This document shows positions 10,639 through 23,184 of a stretch of 64,000 nucleotides of DNA, piece by piece. Made by a program: the position numbers and the translations under genes. Each line of letters begins with the position of its first letter. Within the stretch, counting starts at the first letter, position 1. The DNA comes from Metallyticus violacea (Eukaryota; Arthropoda; Insecta; Mantodea; Metallyticidae), in NCBI GenBank assembly GCA_030762175.1, contig CM060837.1, positions 6,094,001 through 6,158,000 on the forward strand, read 5' to 3'. The notes beneath the pieces were generated by a model, which made no database searches, had not been told where the DNA came from, and was given only the letters and a program-made list of their open reading frames with translations.

Positions 10639-12084
10639 CATAATAAAGTATTTAAATTATCATTATATCTGTAAAAAACACACGATTCATTTAGCAGGAA
10701 TGAATAACTCACTTTGTGCATTAAAAATCCCTAAGGAGTAGACATAATCTAATTTAAGGTATGGCGACGTATGCTCTTTCATCTTGTTCTTACATGACAT
10801 CACTTGTAACTTTATTATTATTACTTTATATTTTGCACTTCTTCCGTGGAAGAGAAAGTTACAAAACTATACTGCACAAAACGTGCATTAATACACTTGT
10901 ATCTATTAGACCATACTTTTGTGGAATAAGGCCTTCTCGCGTCCCTGATCTAATGGTCTCTTGGTTTTATTTTTGCACAAATCCTCACACATTGGAAGAA
11001 CCCAAGGGAAACATACGAAATGAAATCAGAAACATTACGTGGTGAACTAAATTGTGTCAATCGATGTGTAGGTTTCCAGCATTTGTATAAGATTTTATAC
11101 AGTTTTAAGAAGTGAAATCAGAGTACAGACGTGCCGGCTGTGGCATGCCCAACTGCTGTGACGCAATACCCCGTGAAAGGGGTAAGGACATATTCTGGAA
11201 ACCCTGTATGTAGCGGTTAATTTATGTATCTCACTATACAGCACTGACATACGATGTATTTCTTGAAGGATTCGCCGCAAAAAAAGAACCTCATTTGAAG
11301 CGGAAATTATTTATTTGTTGAATAGGAATCATTGCCAACGTGTTTAATGTATCACAAAGGTCTAACATATGCGAAAAAAAATTGTAAAATTCAAAAACCT
11401 TCAATTCAAACTTTTAATAAACATATTAAATTAATGGTCAAAGTTCCTAAATCATTCCATTTAACATGGGAGGGAGTATGCGTGAATGGATTCCGACCGA
11501 GCAGTAGAGGTCGGAAAGCTGAAAGCCAATTTGTTTACTCCCGTATTATTCGTATTTACATACAATTAATAAATGTTTTCATTTGCTGGAAATTACTGAT
11601 AGTATTGTTATTGTTACTATTTTGTTTATTATTTATTTAACTAAGTTTATGTGCATTTAACTAGATTGATATTTTTAATAGGTGAAATGTATATATAATG
11701 GCATGTAAATATGTGTAAAATGTATTCGACACGTATTTAAATTAAATTGATTGATTTAATTCCAATTTGGCATTTATTTAATTAAGTTAACTGTTTTAAT
11801 TTTTTTAACTATTTTGCTGTAAACAAAATAGTTAATAATTTTGTGGTAATTTAATTTAGCTTAAGGAATATTTGTAGTTATGAGTTTGAAAGTTCAATAA
11901 ATTACCTAAAAAAGTATAAAGAAGTGAAGTACTCCATAGAATAATTGCAATGAGAGAACAATGCCACTTTTTGTAGTGATTTAAAATACTAGTTTTATCT
12001 TTCTGAAAATATACACTAATTTTATTAGTTTTTATTTAACCTGGACCACGTGGAGATCTAAATTAAATAAAATACATTTTTTAA
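10639..12084. other. A+T-rich interval, nothing recognised
   Basis: No repeat or gene identified. The open frames at 10761-11045 and 11332-11640 have no recognisable domain and end in low-complexity leucine-rich sequence. Confidence 0.5.
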
Positions 12085-12322
12085 TGGGGCTTAAAGCCCA
12101 TTTTTACTACTGAGACACCACAGGGGGTCCACACTGATGATACACGAGATGAAATGATAAATTGCGAAAATATTTTTAAATGTAGGGTACCTCCCTGACA
12201 TTTGCCAATTATGAGGACTGAGCAAAACCTGGAAAAGCCCTCAGTCAGGGAGGACGGTCTTAGCGCGATTCGAACTCCAGCTCACATGTCCGCGCCTTAA
12301 CGACCTCAGCCACCCGTGGCGG
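12085..12322 (-). mobile_element. SINE-A copy
   Basis: Reverse orientation. The 3' end lies at GGGGCTTAAAGCCCATTTTT; the body is recognisable (CTCCCTGACATTTGCCA, CAGTCAGGGAGGACGG); the tRNA-like head is at the high-coordinate end (CTTAACGACCTCAGCCACCC). Box B has diverged (GATTCGAACTCC). Confidence 0.9.
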
Positions 12323-12734
12323 TAAAATATAACTAAATGCTACTATAACAATTACTATTTACTCCTATTTTTTCACCAATTATGTTATATTTCGTGCTGT
12401 GGTGAGAAGTTCTTAGAAAAAAAGTAATATTTGAGCGTTTTATAATTGTTCATAGTAAAGTTATTTATTTTAAGAGTAAATTTAAAGTTACATTACACTT
12501 CTATTATTTTAATTTTATTATTACGTTTAAACCGAGTGATTTAATGCACACGAATAGGCTTACTAGATTCCTAGTGGAAAAGAAGCAGAGAATATAGGAA
12601 TAATAAAAAAAAAAGACGTAAGAGAAATAAAACTATCAGTTATTAGGATGAAAGGCTCTCGCGAGCAATAATCATTGTGTTTTTATTCTTCTTCTCTGCC
12701 ACCAAGTGTAACCCAACCGCTGTTAATAAATACA
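12323..12734. other. No feature recognised
   Basis: A+T-rich spacer between a SINE-A and a mariner copy, with a short poly-A tract near 12606. Confidence 0.5.
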
Positions 12735-12892
12735 TACAGGTAGATTCATAAGTTTCCAACCTCGGCGATCGCCTTAACAGAATCCTAATCTGGTTCTGTT
12801 AAATAAATAATTGCATCTGTAACTTCCGCTTCGCTGTGTTCTGTTGTTCAGGTATAGTTGCATAAAGAAGGCTAAGTGTAGAAAATTGTGAT

Positions 12893-13805
12893 ATGTTCAA
12901 AATGGAGTATCGAGCTGTTATAAATATCTTCACAAAGGCAGGACTTACTCCAAATCAAATTAAACAGCGATTGGACGGTGTATAAGGGGAAGCATCCCCC
13001 TTATGGAAGACGGCAGCTCAAGGTCACAGGAATAGCAGCAAGGTTGGGCCTTTCTAAACCAACAGTTCTTCGAATTATTCATGAGCATTTAAACATGATT
13101 AAGGTTAGTGCAAGATGGGTGCCTAGACTTCTTTCCTCAGTCCAAAAGCAGTAACGAGTCATCTGTTGTCCGGCAATTTTGGAGCTCTGTCGTTGCAACA
13201 AGAGAGAAATCCTGCAAACCATTGTTACAGGATGTGAAACTATGATCCTCTTCTATGATGCTTCGTCCAAAAGTGAATCAATGGAATGGCAGGCGTAAAC
13301 CTGGCGAAGCACCGCCTCTAAAGGCCAAGGTTATTCATTCAACCAAGAAGATCGTGGCCACAGTCTTTTGGGACGGTGAAGGAATATTCTTCATTGACTT
13401 CAAGGAGAGGAACACCACAGTAAATGGGGAGTACTATCCTGGCCTACTGCACAGACAACGTGCTTCCATCAAAGAGAAAAGGCGAGGAAAACTAAATGAT
13501 GGTGTACGCCTTCTTCACGACAATGCAACTGTACACATATTTATTGTTGCAAAGGAAGCTGTGAAGAAATGTGGCTTCAAGGAGATCTACCATCCCCCCT
13601 ACAACCCAGATCTAGCTCCCAGTGACTATTTCCTCTTCTCAAAATTTAAGAAGGACCTTCGAGGAAGGAAATTTAAGTGTGACGAAGAAATGATGGATTG
13701 TGCTTATACCCAGACTAGACTTCTGACTATTTGGGGGGGGGGGGTTGAAATGAGATGTGAGAAGTGAAGTGTATTGCAATAAATGGTAACTATATTAAAA
13801 AGTGA
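12893..13805 (+). pseudogene. Broken mariner DD34D transposase (copy 4)
   Basis: Start at ATG 12893 (MFKMEYRAVI), quickly followed by a stop at GVY-stop. The longest frame (13255-13767, 170 aa) covers the catalytic core: KVNQWNGRRKPGEAPPLKAK, FFIDFKERNTTVNGEYY, LHDNATVHI with the second Asp, and LAPSDYFLF with the third. The first catalytic Asp is replaced (VTGCET, Asp to Cys). A 12-G run at 13733-13744 shifts the frame before the C-terminal tail. Confidence 0.9.
13733..13744 (+). repeat. 12-bp G homopolymer in mariner ORF
   Basis: Same site as at 870-881; followed by TTGAAATG and then a short deletion relative to other copies. Confidence 0.9.
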
Positions 13806-13981
13806 AATCTTTTAATGACAAAATAGTATGAAATGTATTTTAAATGATATAAAACTGCCATCTTTTACATAGGTATGTAAAATGCACAAAATACAATTAT
13901 TATTATTACTATTATTAATACTATTAAACTGTTTATAATTAAGACTATCATTATTATTGTTATCATTGGGCTATCATCACC

Positions 13982-14248
13982 ACCACCACGGCTGGCCAAG
14001 GTCGTTAACGCGTGGACTCATGAGCGGGTGATCTGGGGCTCGATTCCCATCAGGACCGTCTTCTCAGACTGAGGGTTTTTCCAGGTTTTCCGGCCTCATA
14101 AAGGACAAATGCTGGAAATGCATCCTAAACTTAGACCTAGAATGTATCCTTCCTTTAAAAAAATTGCTTTCCTAATATATCGTTTCATGTATCATCAGTG
14201 CCCACCACGTGTGGTGCTTCAGTAGCAAAAACGGGCGTTAAACACTAT
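13982..14248 (+). mobile_element. SINE-A copy
   Basis: tRNA-like head (GGCCAAGGTCGTTAACGCG), box-B region mutated to GGGGCTCGATTCCC, body and 3' end (AGTAGCAAAAACGGGCGTTA) clear. Nearly full length, preceded by a short CAC repeat. Confidence 0.92.
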
Positions 14249-14269
14249 TACTCCATCTGAATCTTCTAC

Positions 14270-14560
14270 AATTTTCTCGCGTGCATTCCTTTCATTATAA
14301 TATTATGAATTATTTCAACATCTTTCTTAGTGGTGATATCAATTTGACGTCGGGACATTCTTCATCTATGGTGCATGTTTAAATTCATTTACACTGAACG
14401 AAATACTTTTCTACACTAGTGCACACTCCCTATGACCTCCATGCATTTCAGTTTTTATCTACTTGACTGTCTACTTCTTAAAATGTGTTTTTCTGTTGTT
14501 TATGACAAGTGAATGGAGTCGATTCAGATGCATGTCAAATTTATACCCCACGATATTTGT
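14270..14560 (-). pseudogene. Possible transposase N-terminal remnant
   Basis: Minus-strand translation gives DITTKKDVEIIHNIIMKG and ARKIVEDS, which resembles the linker and second helix-turn-helix region of mariner-type transposases (a GRP...T.ENVEKVH pattern). The match is short and the surroundings are too eroded to confirm. The adjacent SINE-A may have inserted into it. Confidence 0.25.
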
Positions 14561-16589
14561 ATTTGTGTTTTTAATGCATTGGCACTGAAATCATTTATCA
14601 CCAATCAATGTAAGTAACGCGAAAGATATAGGTTAAGCACCTATACAAACTGCCTATAAATTCCCAAATATACTTTTAAGGAAATAATGTCATTAAAATT
14701 TAAACAATTGCTGACTATGAGGGCGTAAGAACGCCTACACACTTAAAATGTAACCGTTTCTGTTTATAACAGAGAATGTTTATTTAAAACATAAGCGTGT
14801 GACTTAAACCAGGCCTACGAGAAGAAAATCAGTTTGTGGGCTGTGTACCTACGTCTGCAAAGTACTTAGGCAGCCCACGTGTCTGGAGAAGAGAACCAAA
14901 TTAGATGATTACATTAACTTCTATCTCGTCTCTCTTGTGGTTGAAATTTCGCGAGGCGAATCGAAAACAAGGAGAGTGAACACAGCTACTTATGGTAGCA
15001 GTAACGTAACATGCAAAGCTGGATACACATTCGCTCAAATATGTAACAGTTTAATTAATTCTTGTCATACTGGTAAGTATAATAAAATTACTTATACTAT
15101 TTAACAATGCCATTAATTACTAATTAAGAGCTATATTTCAAGAAAATGTTAATTTTAAGATAGATAATAAATATTTGTTCAGATATAAATTTATGAAATA
15201 TAAAAATGAAATTTCGCTGCACATGCTAAAACATAAAAGTATATTTCTAAGTACTCTGTGATTTATGGTAAAAAAATTAAATTATTTTCCTACTCTCTAT
15301 TCATACTATACAGCTAATTCAATGTTACTGACATATCTTAACAAAGAGATATTTCATTACATTGTTAAGTATTTAATCTCAGTTCATTAGCTTAATTTTC
15401 TATGGCTATGGAATAAAAATGATATATCTACTTGTGTCATTAAATAAAATGAAATACATTATAATATTTGTCCAGAGGTACAGCATATAGATCAATTATT
15501 AAAAACATACTGCGTTTTGTATATGAGTAACACTTCAGTGAATATTACTTGTGATTTATTGGAAATCCTGCGCTTATGAGAATGATCTTATCAAATCAAT
15601 GTATAGCATGCACCATACAGTCCATATTTGGCAATATTCCGGCTCTGTTAATTAATTATTGACAAAAATGTGTTATGTTATATCTACTGGTGATTAAAGG
15701 GTACATTCTAACGGTGATCACAGTAGCATTAGCTCTCATTCAACTGTCACTAATTGTCTTTTAATCCTGCAAAGAGAAGTTTTTACCCAATACACCTGAA
15801 AACAGTACATTTGTGTCTGTAGTTATGATTTCAGCAGTTTACTTGGTTAATACCTTTCCTGAGTGTTGAAGTTCGGCTACATATAGAGGGCTATTATTGA
15901 TTCATTCGTTGTTTGTGAAGCTAATTGGCATGTTAATATTTCAATATGGATAAAATTGCCTTTTACTAATTTAACTGGCAATAATGCTGGTGATATCGCA
16001 GTGAACTGAACCATCCGCCAACAAATATTGATATACTATATTACAGCAACCTCTACAGAATTTAATTCCTGCAAGATAATTAGCTGCTGATTTTGTGGAA
16101 TTAATAAATATACGACATTGATACACGACCTTTTAAAGTTTCATTTTGTTATTATAACACGAACCCGTATATCAAATATAGCTAATTTAAAATCAAAAGA
16201 CTATGGCATTTACATAGTCATGAGTTGGAAATCTGCGTCAGAGAATATTATAGTGTGTCTAAAAAGAATTGGAACAAGTTAGGTAGATTTAACACCCATA
16301 AGTTACACCAAAATAAATGGAAGTAATTTCTAATCTGTCAGATATCATCGTCTAGAGAGGCCTAAGGCCGCAGGGGCCTAGGTTTCCCCAGTTAATTCTA
16401 CTTGCCCAACTTTGATCAATATTACCTAGTCTTAATGTCGCAAATTTCGAGGATGACTGTATTTTCTCACTTTAACAGCCTTCCTGAGTTGCGGTGCTAG
16501 TGGTGAGTCGCTGATAGTTCAGCTGCAGAAGCGGAAAGTTGTTTGTATTAGTTTTCAAGAAAATCGTATAGTTGTGGCCACTTTGCACA
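14561..16589. other. 2-kb A+T-rich interval, nothing recognised
   Basis: No long open frame, repeat or motif identified. One of the cleanest candidate stretches of unique intergenic sequence in the window. Confidence 0.5.
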
Positions 16590-16880
16590 GAGATGTTCAA
16601 AATTCTCCAGAAACTGAAAACATTCAGAAGGTTCATGTACCGTACTGTCCAGCGCTTCCTTGAGATTGGATCTGTGAAAGATCGGCACAGGCAAGAATGA
16701 TCAAGCTTTGAGTATTTCAGAATTGCTAAAAGTAGTGGCGGCACGTGTGCGAAGAAATCCGGTAAGGAGACAGTCAGCATTGGCTCTTGAGCTGAAAACT
16801 TGGCACATTGAGCTGTGAGTTGGGACTCCGTGCTTACAAAAAACTGCTGGCGCCTGTAAAACAGCAAGACTTGAGTTATA
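16590..16880 (+). pseudogene. Transposase N-terminal remnant (Tc1/mariner superfamily)
   Basis: Plus-strand fragments: TVQRFLEIGSVKDRHRQ near 16644-16695, then RVRRNPVRRQSALALELKTW near 16745-16803. These match the helix-turn-helix, linker and second helix-turn-helix of a superfamily transposase (GSVKDRPRSGRP...RIRRNP..SQ.KLARELN). Stops interrupt it. The 131-aa minus-strand frame over the same place is its antisense and is not treated as a gene. Confidence 0.55.
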
Positions 16881-17179
16881 CCAATTCCTTACGGACAGCC
16901 GTTCACATACATCAATCAATTTACTATGACAGAACACTTGCGTAACCTTGAGACCCAGCGTGCGCTGCGCTCATTTCCTACGGACGAAGGTGAAAATTAA
17001 CTTTCGGTATTAATACATGACAAAATACAGATGGCTATCATTTCAAAAAGTGGCCATTCTCCACATCAATTAACCGTTATTAAGTCACATTTTACTCATA
17101 AGTATTAGCGTTTGCTTCTCAGTTAATGAATAGATATTTCCTTATATTATTGAGTACATTTTAATGACAGGCACACTTT

Positions 17180-17900
17180 AATCCTATCAAAACCCCTATT
17201 CCTATTATTATTTCTTTTCCTACTTCTTTCATCACGGATGTGTTCCATTTTCCTTCTGTTCTGATCTCACATTTTCGTTCTATCCACCTTTGGTATTCTA
17301 TCTTCTGTTATACTTATAATTCTTTTCTTATAGTCTCATTTCTTATGCGATCTTTTTTTGTGCAAACCTGGACAGATCGTAAAAATCGTATGTCTAATGC
17401 TTGAACTTTATTTCCTTCTTTCCTTCCTTCCTCCCTCCCTCCCTCCCTCCTTCCTTCCTTCCTTCCTTCCTTCCTTTTTTTTAAAGTAAGTGTCTCACTT
17501 CCATAAAAAATAACTGGCAAGGTCATGGCTGTATAAAATCGTAATTGTGTTTTTTGTCACTTTGTTTTCCAAAGTGTTACTAATTGTTCCACACACAGTT
17601 CGGACTTTTTGTATTTTATGGTGCTCTACATATGTGACATAACAACCTAAATATTTAAATTGTGACATTTTTCTTTTATTTCTTCTTCCATCACAATTTT
17701 TGTTCTTTTGGGGCATTTATCTCGAAACTTCATTACTTTCGTTTTAGTCTTTAAAATTATCATATTGTATTCTTTATTTATATTATTTAATTGGTGTATT
17801 CCTTTTTGTGATCTATTTTCCTTGACAAAAAATAATTCTGTACCTGAACCTGTACCATCTAATATATTATTTAAGTTGGCAAATCTGTCAAATAAATAAA
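17180..17900 (-). pseudogene. RTE-like non-LTR retrotransposon RT remnant
   Basis: C-terminal end of an endonuclease/reverse-transcriptase ORF on the minus strand, in several frames. From high to low coordinates: ILKTKTKVMKFRDKCPKR, then KYLGCYVTY, then VIFYGSETLTLKK, then FLRSVQVCTKKDRIRNETIR. These match the YLG and YGSE.W.L.K motifs and the KFLR...C...DRIRNE.IR tail common to insect RTE-type elements. A CTTC/CCTT microsatellite (17411-17480) has expanded within the coding part right after LKK, adding a K/E/G/R repeat. No poly-A tail or 5' region found, so a fragment. Confidence 0.75.
17411..17480 (+). repeat. (CCTT)n/(CCCT)n microsatellite
   Basis: About 70 bp of tetranucleotide repeat inside the reverse-transcriptase relic, probably seeded by its lysine/arginine-coding purine-rich segment. 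Confidence 0.93.
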
Positions 17901-17988
17901 AAAATGAGGTTAAATGTTATTGGTAGTTTGACAGCTGAACATTAATCTGCTCAAACGTTTAGTATGTTTTTATATAATTTTTTGAATC

Positions 17989-18250
17989 GCATTTAACGCC
18001 CATTGAGGCACCACAGGCGGTGGGCATTGATGATAAATGAAATGAAATGATAAATTTGGAAAGGATCCTTTTTAAAGGAAGGAAATATTCCAGGCCTAAA
18101 TTTTAGGATACTCCCCGGCATTTGCCATTTATGAGGACTGAGGAAAACCTGGAAAAAACCTTAGCCAGGGAGGACGGTCCTGATGGGATTCGAACCCGAG
18201 ACCTTCCGCTCACGAGACCGCGCCTTAACGACCTCGGCCACCCATGGCAG
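17989..18250 (-). mobile_element. SINE-A copy
   Basis: Full-length reverse copy. 3' end TTTAACGCCCATTGAGGCAC at the low side; box B reads GGGATTCGAACCCGAG on the plus strand; head CTTAACGACCTCGGCCACCC at the high side. Confidence 0.93.
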
Positions 18251-19259
18251 CACAATTTGTTGTGATATTACAGTACATCAGTGGGAGTAAACTGGTTGAA
18301 ATATTCATAGCATTCATTGCTGCTTCTGAATTGACTGCAAAAGGCTTAGGAGTAATTTAACAACTGATAGAAGTTAATAGCACAAACGAATGAATAGAGC
18401 TGCAAGTTAAGAGAAAATGACGGGGAGGAATACGTCTTAATAAAAGAGTCCTTCCCACGCGTCATTTGAGTATGTCTTGATTCACTCTTCTACAAGGGCT
18501 ACGAGCCGCCACTGTAGAAATCCATTCCGGAGGAGTCAAAAGTTCATTAGTTGTATATTTAGACAGTTTTTAAAACGTAGACAGCAGAACAATAAGAAAA
18601 TGTTTCGACAAAATGTGAAATAACCTGTCTAAAATCTAAAGAAAATGAAAGTAAAATATAAACAATGCATCCAAATTGAAAAAATAACAATAAGATTTAA
18701 TATGTTTTAATTTTTATTTATTAACACCTATTGAGTACTGTAAATTTAAAGCATTTTCCCTGTTTTTTTTTTTTCCTGGCAAGAAATTACACCGTCTGTC
18801 AGGAAGAAAGATTTTGTTCAATAAAAAACTACGCTCTCTATCTCATAATGTGAATATCGTGTTACATTTTCTTAGCTTTATACTCGCTGAAGTACTTTTT
18901 GCCCTACTTTCAACGAAGTATTTTTTTTATTATTATTTACATATTACTGAAATATATTATTTTTGGAAATTTTACAAACTCCATAGCACATAGCGATGTA
19001 ATTCTGTGAAATGCATATTTTTTCAACAACAATCATTGATGTAAATTTAATAAATAAATAAATTTATTCACCTCTTTATTACAGTATTTGTGCGTCATAT
19101 TTTCCTTTCAGTTGTATAGCACTTCAAACTTGGGCACCAATTTCTTACACTTTTTTCGTCATCTTGATGAAGCCGGGCGCAGGAAATAAGATATTAAGTA
19201 AATTGCTGATTAACAACGCGTATATTACCACTTGATTATCTCATAAAATTAAGGGGAGC
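18251..19259. other. A+T-rich interval, nothing recognised
   Basis: Several short T runs near 18761-18774 and 18920. No coding resemblance. Confidence 0.5.
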
Positions 19260-19700
19260 AAACTATTGCCTAAAAAGGAGAAATTTGAGAAAGTAAGAGA
19301 AATAGTTGGAAGTTACAATTACTCAATCAAAGATATTAAAATTACAATAAAAACAATTTGGCGTGGGACCCATGTGAAGTGGGAAGAAGAATTTATAATA
19401 TCTTTTAACAACATTAATGAGAGAATAAAATTAAAACACATAAATCTTTCTAAAGGATTAACACATTATCTAACTGGTCGTGGACGATATAAACCTAATG
19501 GAACAAAATTAATAAATCAGCTAATGATATTTGTTACTATTGCAATGTTTAAGTGACACCAGAGCAAGTCCTTTATTAGTTAAACATTATTTTCAACATG
19601 CCAAGGATGAAAAGGAAATTACAAATATCATCTATTATAAGAGATAAACATTTATACAAGTATTTGGAAAAACTGACTCAAAAAATTAGTAGAACGAAGT
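19260..19700 (+). pseudogene. Possible non-LTR retrotransposon 3' remnant
   Basis: The 96-aa open frame (19266-19556) contains LKHINLSKGLTHYLTGRGRY followed, after mutations, by a Cys-poor remnant near FVTIAMFK. The LT.YLTGRGRYK core resembles the L.QFLTGHG.F..YL segment with the following zinc-like CxxC near the end of R1/Jockey-type ORF2 proteins. The resemblance is local and the Cys residues are mostly lost. It could also be unrelated. Confidence 0.35.
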
Positions 19701-19759
19701 ATTCACAATATTCGGGACTGATGCTGTCATCTCGACAGTAGTTTCAGTACAGTTTTGTA

Positions 19760-20935
19760 CCGCTATGTGGCAACACTAGCACATCTGATGAGTGAGTGTT
19801 TAAAGTTTCATGCAACTGGGTAGATGTGTTGAGTTTCTATAGTATTTTGCATGAAACTCTGTATGTAGTGTGTGACAGTTTTACGATGGATCCAAGATTA
19901 GAACAGAGAGTGTGCATCAAATTCTGTGCAAATCTCGGGAAAAAATGCCACGGAGACCCTCGCAACGATTCAACAAGCATTTGGGGGACAAAGCATGAGC
20001 CGTACACGTGTGTTTGAGTGGCATGCTCGGTTTACGGCCGGCCATACAGTTATTGAAGACGATGCTTACACCGATAGGCTCGTCAACTGCACAACGCCTG
20101 ACATTGTTGCCAAAGTTGAAACCCTCGTTCATGAGGATCGACGTTGAACCATTGAAGACCTTGCTCATGAAGTGGGGTATGGTTATGGGACATGCCAACG
20201 AATTTTAACTGGTGAATTGGGGCATGCATCGTGTCGCCGCTAAATTTGAGTCAAGGATCCTGACTGCTGATCAGAAGACGCAGCGTGTTGAAGTTTGCAC
20301 GGAGTTTCGTCAGGCCGTATACGATGAGCTTACCTTCCTGTCCAAGGTCATCATCGGCGACGAGAACTGGATATACACTTATGACCCTGAGACAAAACAG
20401 CAATCATCCCAGTGGAAGAGCCCGAACTCACCAAGAGCAAAAAAGAATTCGTCCCACCAAATCAAACAGTGAATTCCACGTACTACTGTGACTTTTTGCG
20501 ACGACTCCGCGAAAATGTGCGGAGACGACAGCCCGAACTTTAGCGACAAGGGAATTGGCTGTTGCATCACGATAATGCGCCCTGCCACAATTCCTTGTTC
20601 ACCAGGAGCTTTTTTGACGAAAAACAACATGACGGTTGTTTCCCACCCACCGTATTCGCCTGATTTGGCACCCTGTGATTTCGCTCTATTCCCTAAACTG
20701 AAATTAAAGTTGAAAGGACGTCGGTTCGACACAATTTAAAGGATTCAAGAAGAAACGCTGTCTATGCTAAACACCCTCAAAGAACATGTTTAGTTCCGCC
20801 TACAGTATGGAGATGATATGGGACGAATGATATTTTGCTCTGAAATCCTTTCATTGCAAAAAATCGTTAGCTACAGCACAGCTCGAAGATCGTTTAAAAT
20901 GTTTAAAGAGGTGACCGGATAATCCAGTGTGCGAT
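19760..20935 (+). mobile_element. irritans-like mariner relic
   Basis: About 1.2 kb of mariner sequence unlike mar-A. It spans 5' untranslated sequence, transposase and a 3' end of ...GTTTAAAGAGGTGACCGGATAATCC near 20906-20930, a candidate terminal repeat whose 5' partner I could not find. The transposase contains the DPETKQQSSQWKSP signature common in irritans-subfamily mariners. Confidence 0.85.
19886..20890 (+). pseudogene. irritans-like mariner transposase, frameshifted
   Basis: Starts MDPRLEQRVCIKFCANLGK at ATG 19886 and passes through at least four frames. Readable parts: NATETLATIQQAFGG and VFEWHARF (first helix-turn-helix), VGYGYGTCQRILTGELGMHR (second), VIIGDENWIYTYDPETKQQS with catalytic Asp one, LLHHDNAPCH with Asp two, and PPYSPDLAPCDFALFPKLK with Asp three. 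The segment between KKNSSHQIKQ and STYYCDFLRRLREN lacks about 30 residues normally present (the VFFD..G.V..EF region), an internal deletion. Early stop after HEDRR. Not functional. Confidence 0.87.
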
Positions 20936-22725
20936 ATAGCAAAAGAAACCATTAACACTACCCCATGTTATCTGAAAATACGGTACAAAATTTCAACTAC
21001 CCATTGTAGTACACACCCTATGCCGAGCTATTAAACATTCATATTCTTGTTTCGCAGTTAATTGCTACCTTATGCATTTTAAAATGTAAAGAGATTTATA
21101 TTTACACATTAACTAGATGAAATTAAAAAGACAAACTATTATGACCACAATTCATTTCTTTTAAAAAAGAAAAATAAATGGAAACACTTAAAACATGTAA
21201 TTAGAGGATCTAATTTGTAAAATATTTCGAAAGAACGTTGATATAACATGTAATTAGAGCAAAAGCTGATCTAAATTATATTTATAAATAAACGTTCTGT
21301 CAAATATTTCCATTTGGAATGTGCTGGCCAGAGATATTGATATCGTGCGGAGTAGCCTTGTCTTGCTGGAAGTACGCACGGCATGAATGCAAATACTTTC
21401 AAACGTGAGAAAGAGAAGTTGTAACATTTTAATTGTTGCTGTACTAAGTGATCCAATAATTCTACACAACTGTTATATTGATTTTTCATACAAAGTCCGG
21501 GTTTGATTGATACATTTTATTTATTTATAGAACTCGTTAAGTAAAAATGCAGTTCTTTAGAATCCAATGGTTAACAGTGGTTATTTTACTCCAATATTAA
21601 TAGGTATGAATCTACTATGATGCAAAATCTTTCCCAAACAAGTGCTTATTACCGAGCAGAGCGAATGTTTTCTGCATTATCTCAAAAGAACTTCTTTAGA
21701 GTCCTTTATCATTTCCTTTTGCAGAGCTGTATAAAGTAATGTTACTTAGGCGTGTGTTGGGATGAATGTTTCCTTCCCAGGAAATTTTCGCTTTCCCATT
21801 TCCTTCTTTTCATTTCGTTGGTTATATTACAGGGTCGAAAGTGCCAGACGAAGCGGGTTGGTGCTGTATGAGGTGTGGCAATGGTTTGCGCTTTGGAAAG
21901 AGTCCTGCGGCTAGTGTGGAAATAACACTATAGCTGAACTCCTTAGAGCTGTACGTGGCTGCTCTGTCTTGAAACAATGTAAGTGACGCCATATATGGAA
22001 CCTGACCGCCCAGTTTCCCTCACCATATGCGGAGATTCCCACTCTGGTGCGAAATGGTGTTACCAGAAGTACATGTGCCGAAAGTGCCCTCTGAGGCGGT
22101 GTGACAATGTGCTCCCGCGATTCACGGAAATTAAATATCTGTTTCCAAGCCTTAAGGGGTGCTCGTTTTGGAAAGTAATTAATACATTTTTTAATTCTTA
22201 GAGTTTATAATAAGTCAAAAGCTGTAATGGCTAAAGTTGTTGCGGTACTTGTAAATTTCGTTGCGCTATATATTGAATTACGTTACGTTACGCTAAGTCA
22301 GAAAATGAACTCATCTTCACCTTTCCCAGCATATATCAGCTTCCCACTAAACAAATTTCGTCTCGTTTTCTAATCACTTCCGCTATTAACACTACCTACG
22401 TTAACTCACAGTAATGATCTGTGTTGCTGTTAATCCTCCACTCGCTATCAATTTTCTTGCGTCCTGAGGCAGATACCTCCGCACTTATACTAATTGCCTA
22501 CGGGTTTATACAACTTGTTAACAACATTTCCCGTGATCTTAACATCAAACTCGTTAAGTTTTAACCTAGCTTTTCTTTTACATGACCTGCGATTTGCATT
22601 CAAGTAAATTATGAAAATTAGTAAAATATATGAAAATGTGCATTGTAATTTAAATTGAAAATCTAAGTGAGTTATATTAAAGGCACGCTTAATTTACAAA
22701 TTATTCTAAAATATACCAGCCCCTT
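20936..22725. other. A+T-rich interval, nothing recognised
   Basis: Includes two loosely similar GC-richer segments near 21838 and 22078 (both with CGAAAGTGCC and later GTGTG.CAATG), but the similarity is too short to define a repeat. Confidence 0.45.
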
Positions 22726-22922
22726 ACTATTTTTAATAGTTTTAATGCTATTTTTATTGCTGAGGTACCAAAGATAGACAAATAGCATTTCACATCTAAG
22801 TTTAACGTATCTTCCCGGCATTTGCCTTTGATGAAGATAAGAAAAACCTGTCAGGTCCTGGCGAGATTCGATTCGCAGAACTTTGCTATGTGAGTCGTGA
22901 AGCATATCACTCATTTCGGTCC
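22726..22922 (-). mobile_element. Degenerate SINE-A copy
   Basis: Reverse copy, much more diverged than the others. Landmarks: TTGCTGAGGTACC, CTTCCCGGCATTTGCC, AAAAACCTGTCAGGTCCTGG and the box-B remnant GAGATTCGATTCG. The purine-rich spacer and part of the head are deleted. Confidence 0.6.
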
Positions 22923-23184
22923 AAGAAGTTACAGAAAAAAATATAATTACAAATAAAACACTTTTTACGGTTAAGTATGAAAGTTGTAACAAAAGCGATT
23001 TTATTACAGGTGCATGAAAATGAATTGCAAAATTTAGCTTTATTTTAGAGAGACGCCTTAGAAAAATAAATTTTAAGTTATTAATGTTAATGTCTTCTGT
23101 TGCAAAAAATATTGATAATGACTTGGTTAATATAACATTAAGTCAGGTCTATAAGTTTGATAGAACATTCGAATATTGCCTGGC

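Larger units (their letters stand above)
12735..13809 (+). mobile_element. mar-A mariner copy 4, 3' TIR missing
   Basis: 5' TIR eroded but visible (CAGGTAGATTCATAAGTTTC near 12738). Homology stops around 13809, just after the transposase stop, so about 60 bp including the 3' TIR is lost. Relative to the 39.4-kb copy there is an internal deletion of roughly 130 bp near 12990-13020, where the frame jumps from the first helix-turn-helix region to just before the second. Confidence 0.9.

Noticed and set aside
16472..16867. 131-aa minus-strand open frame
   Set aside because: Antisense of a transposase N-terminal remnant on the plus strand.
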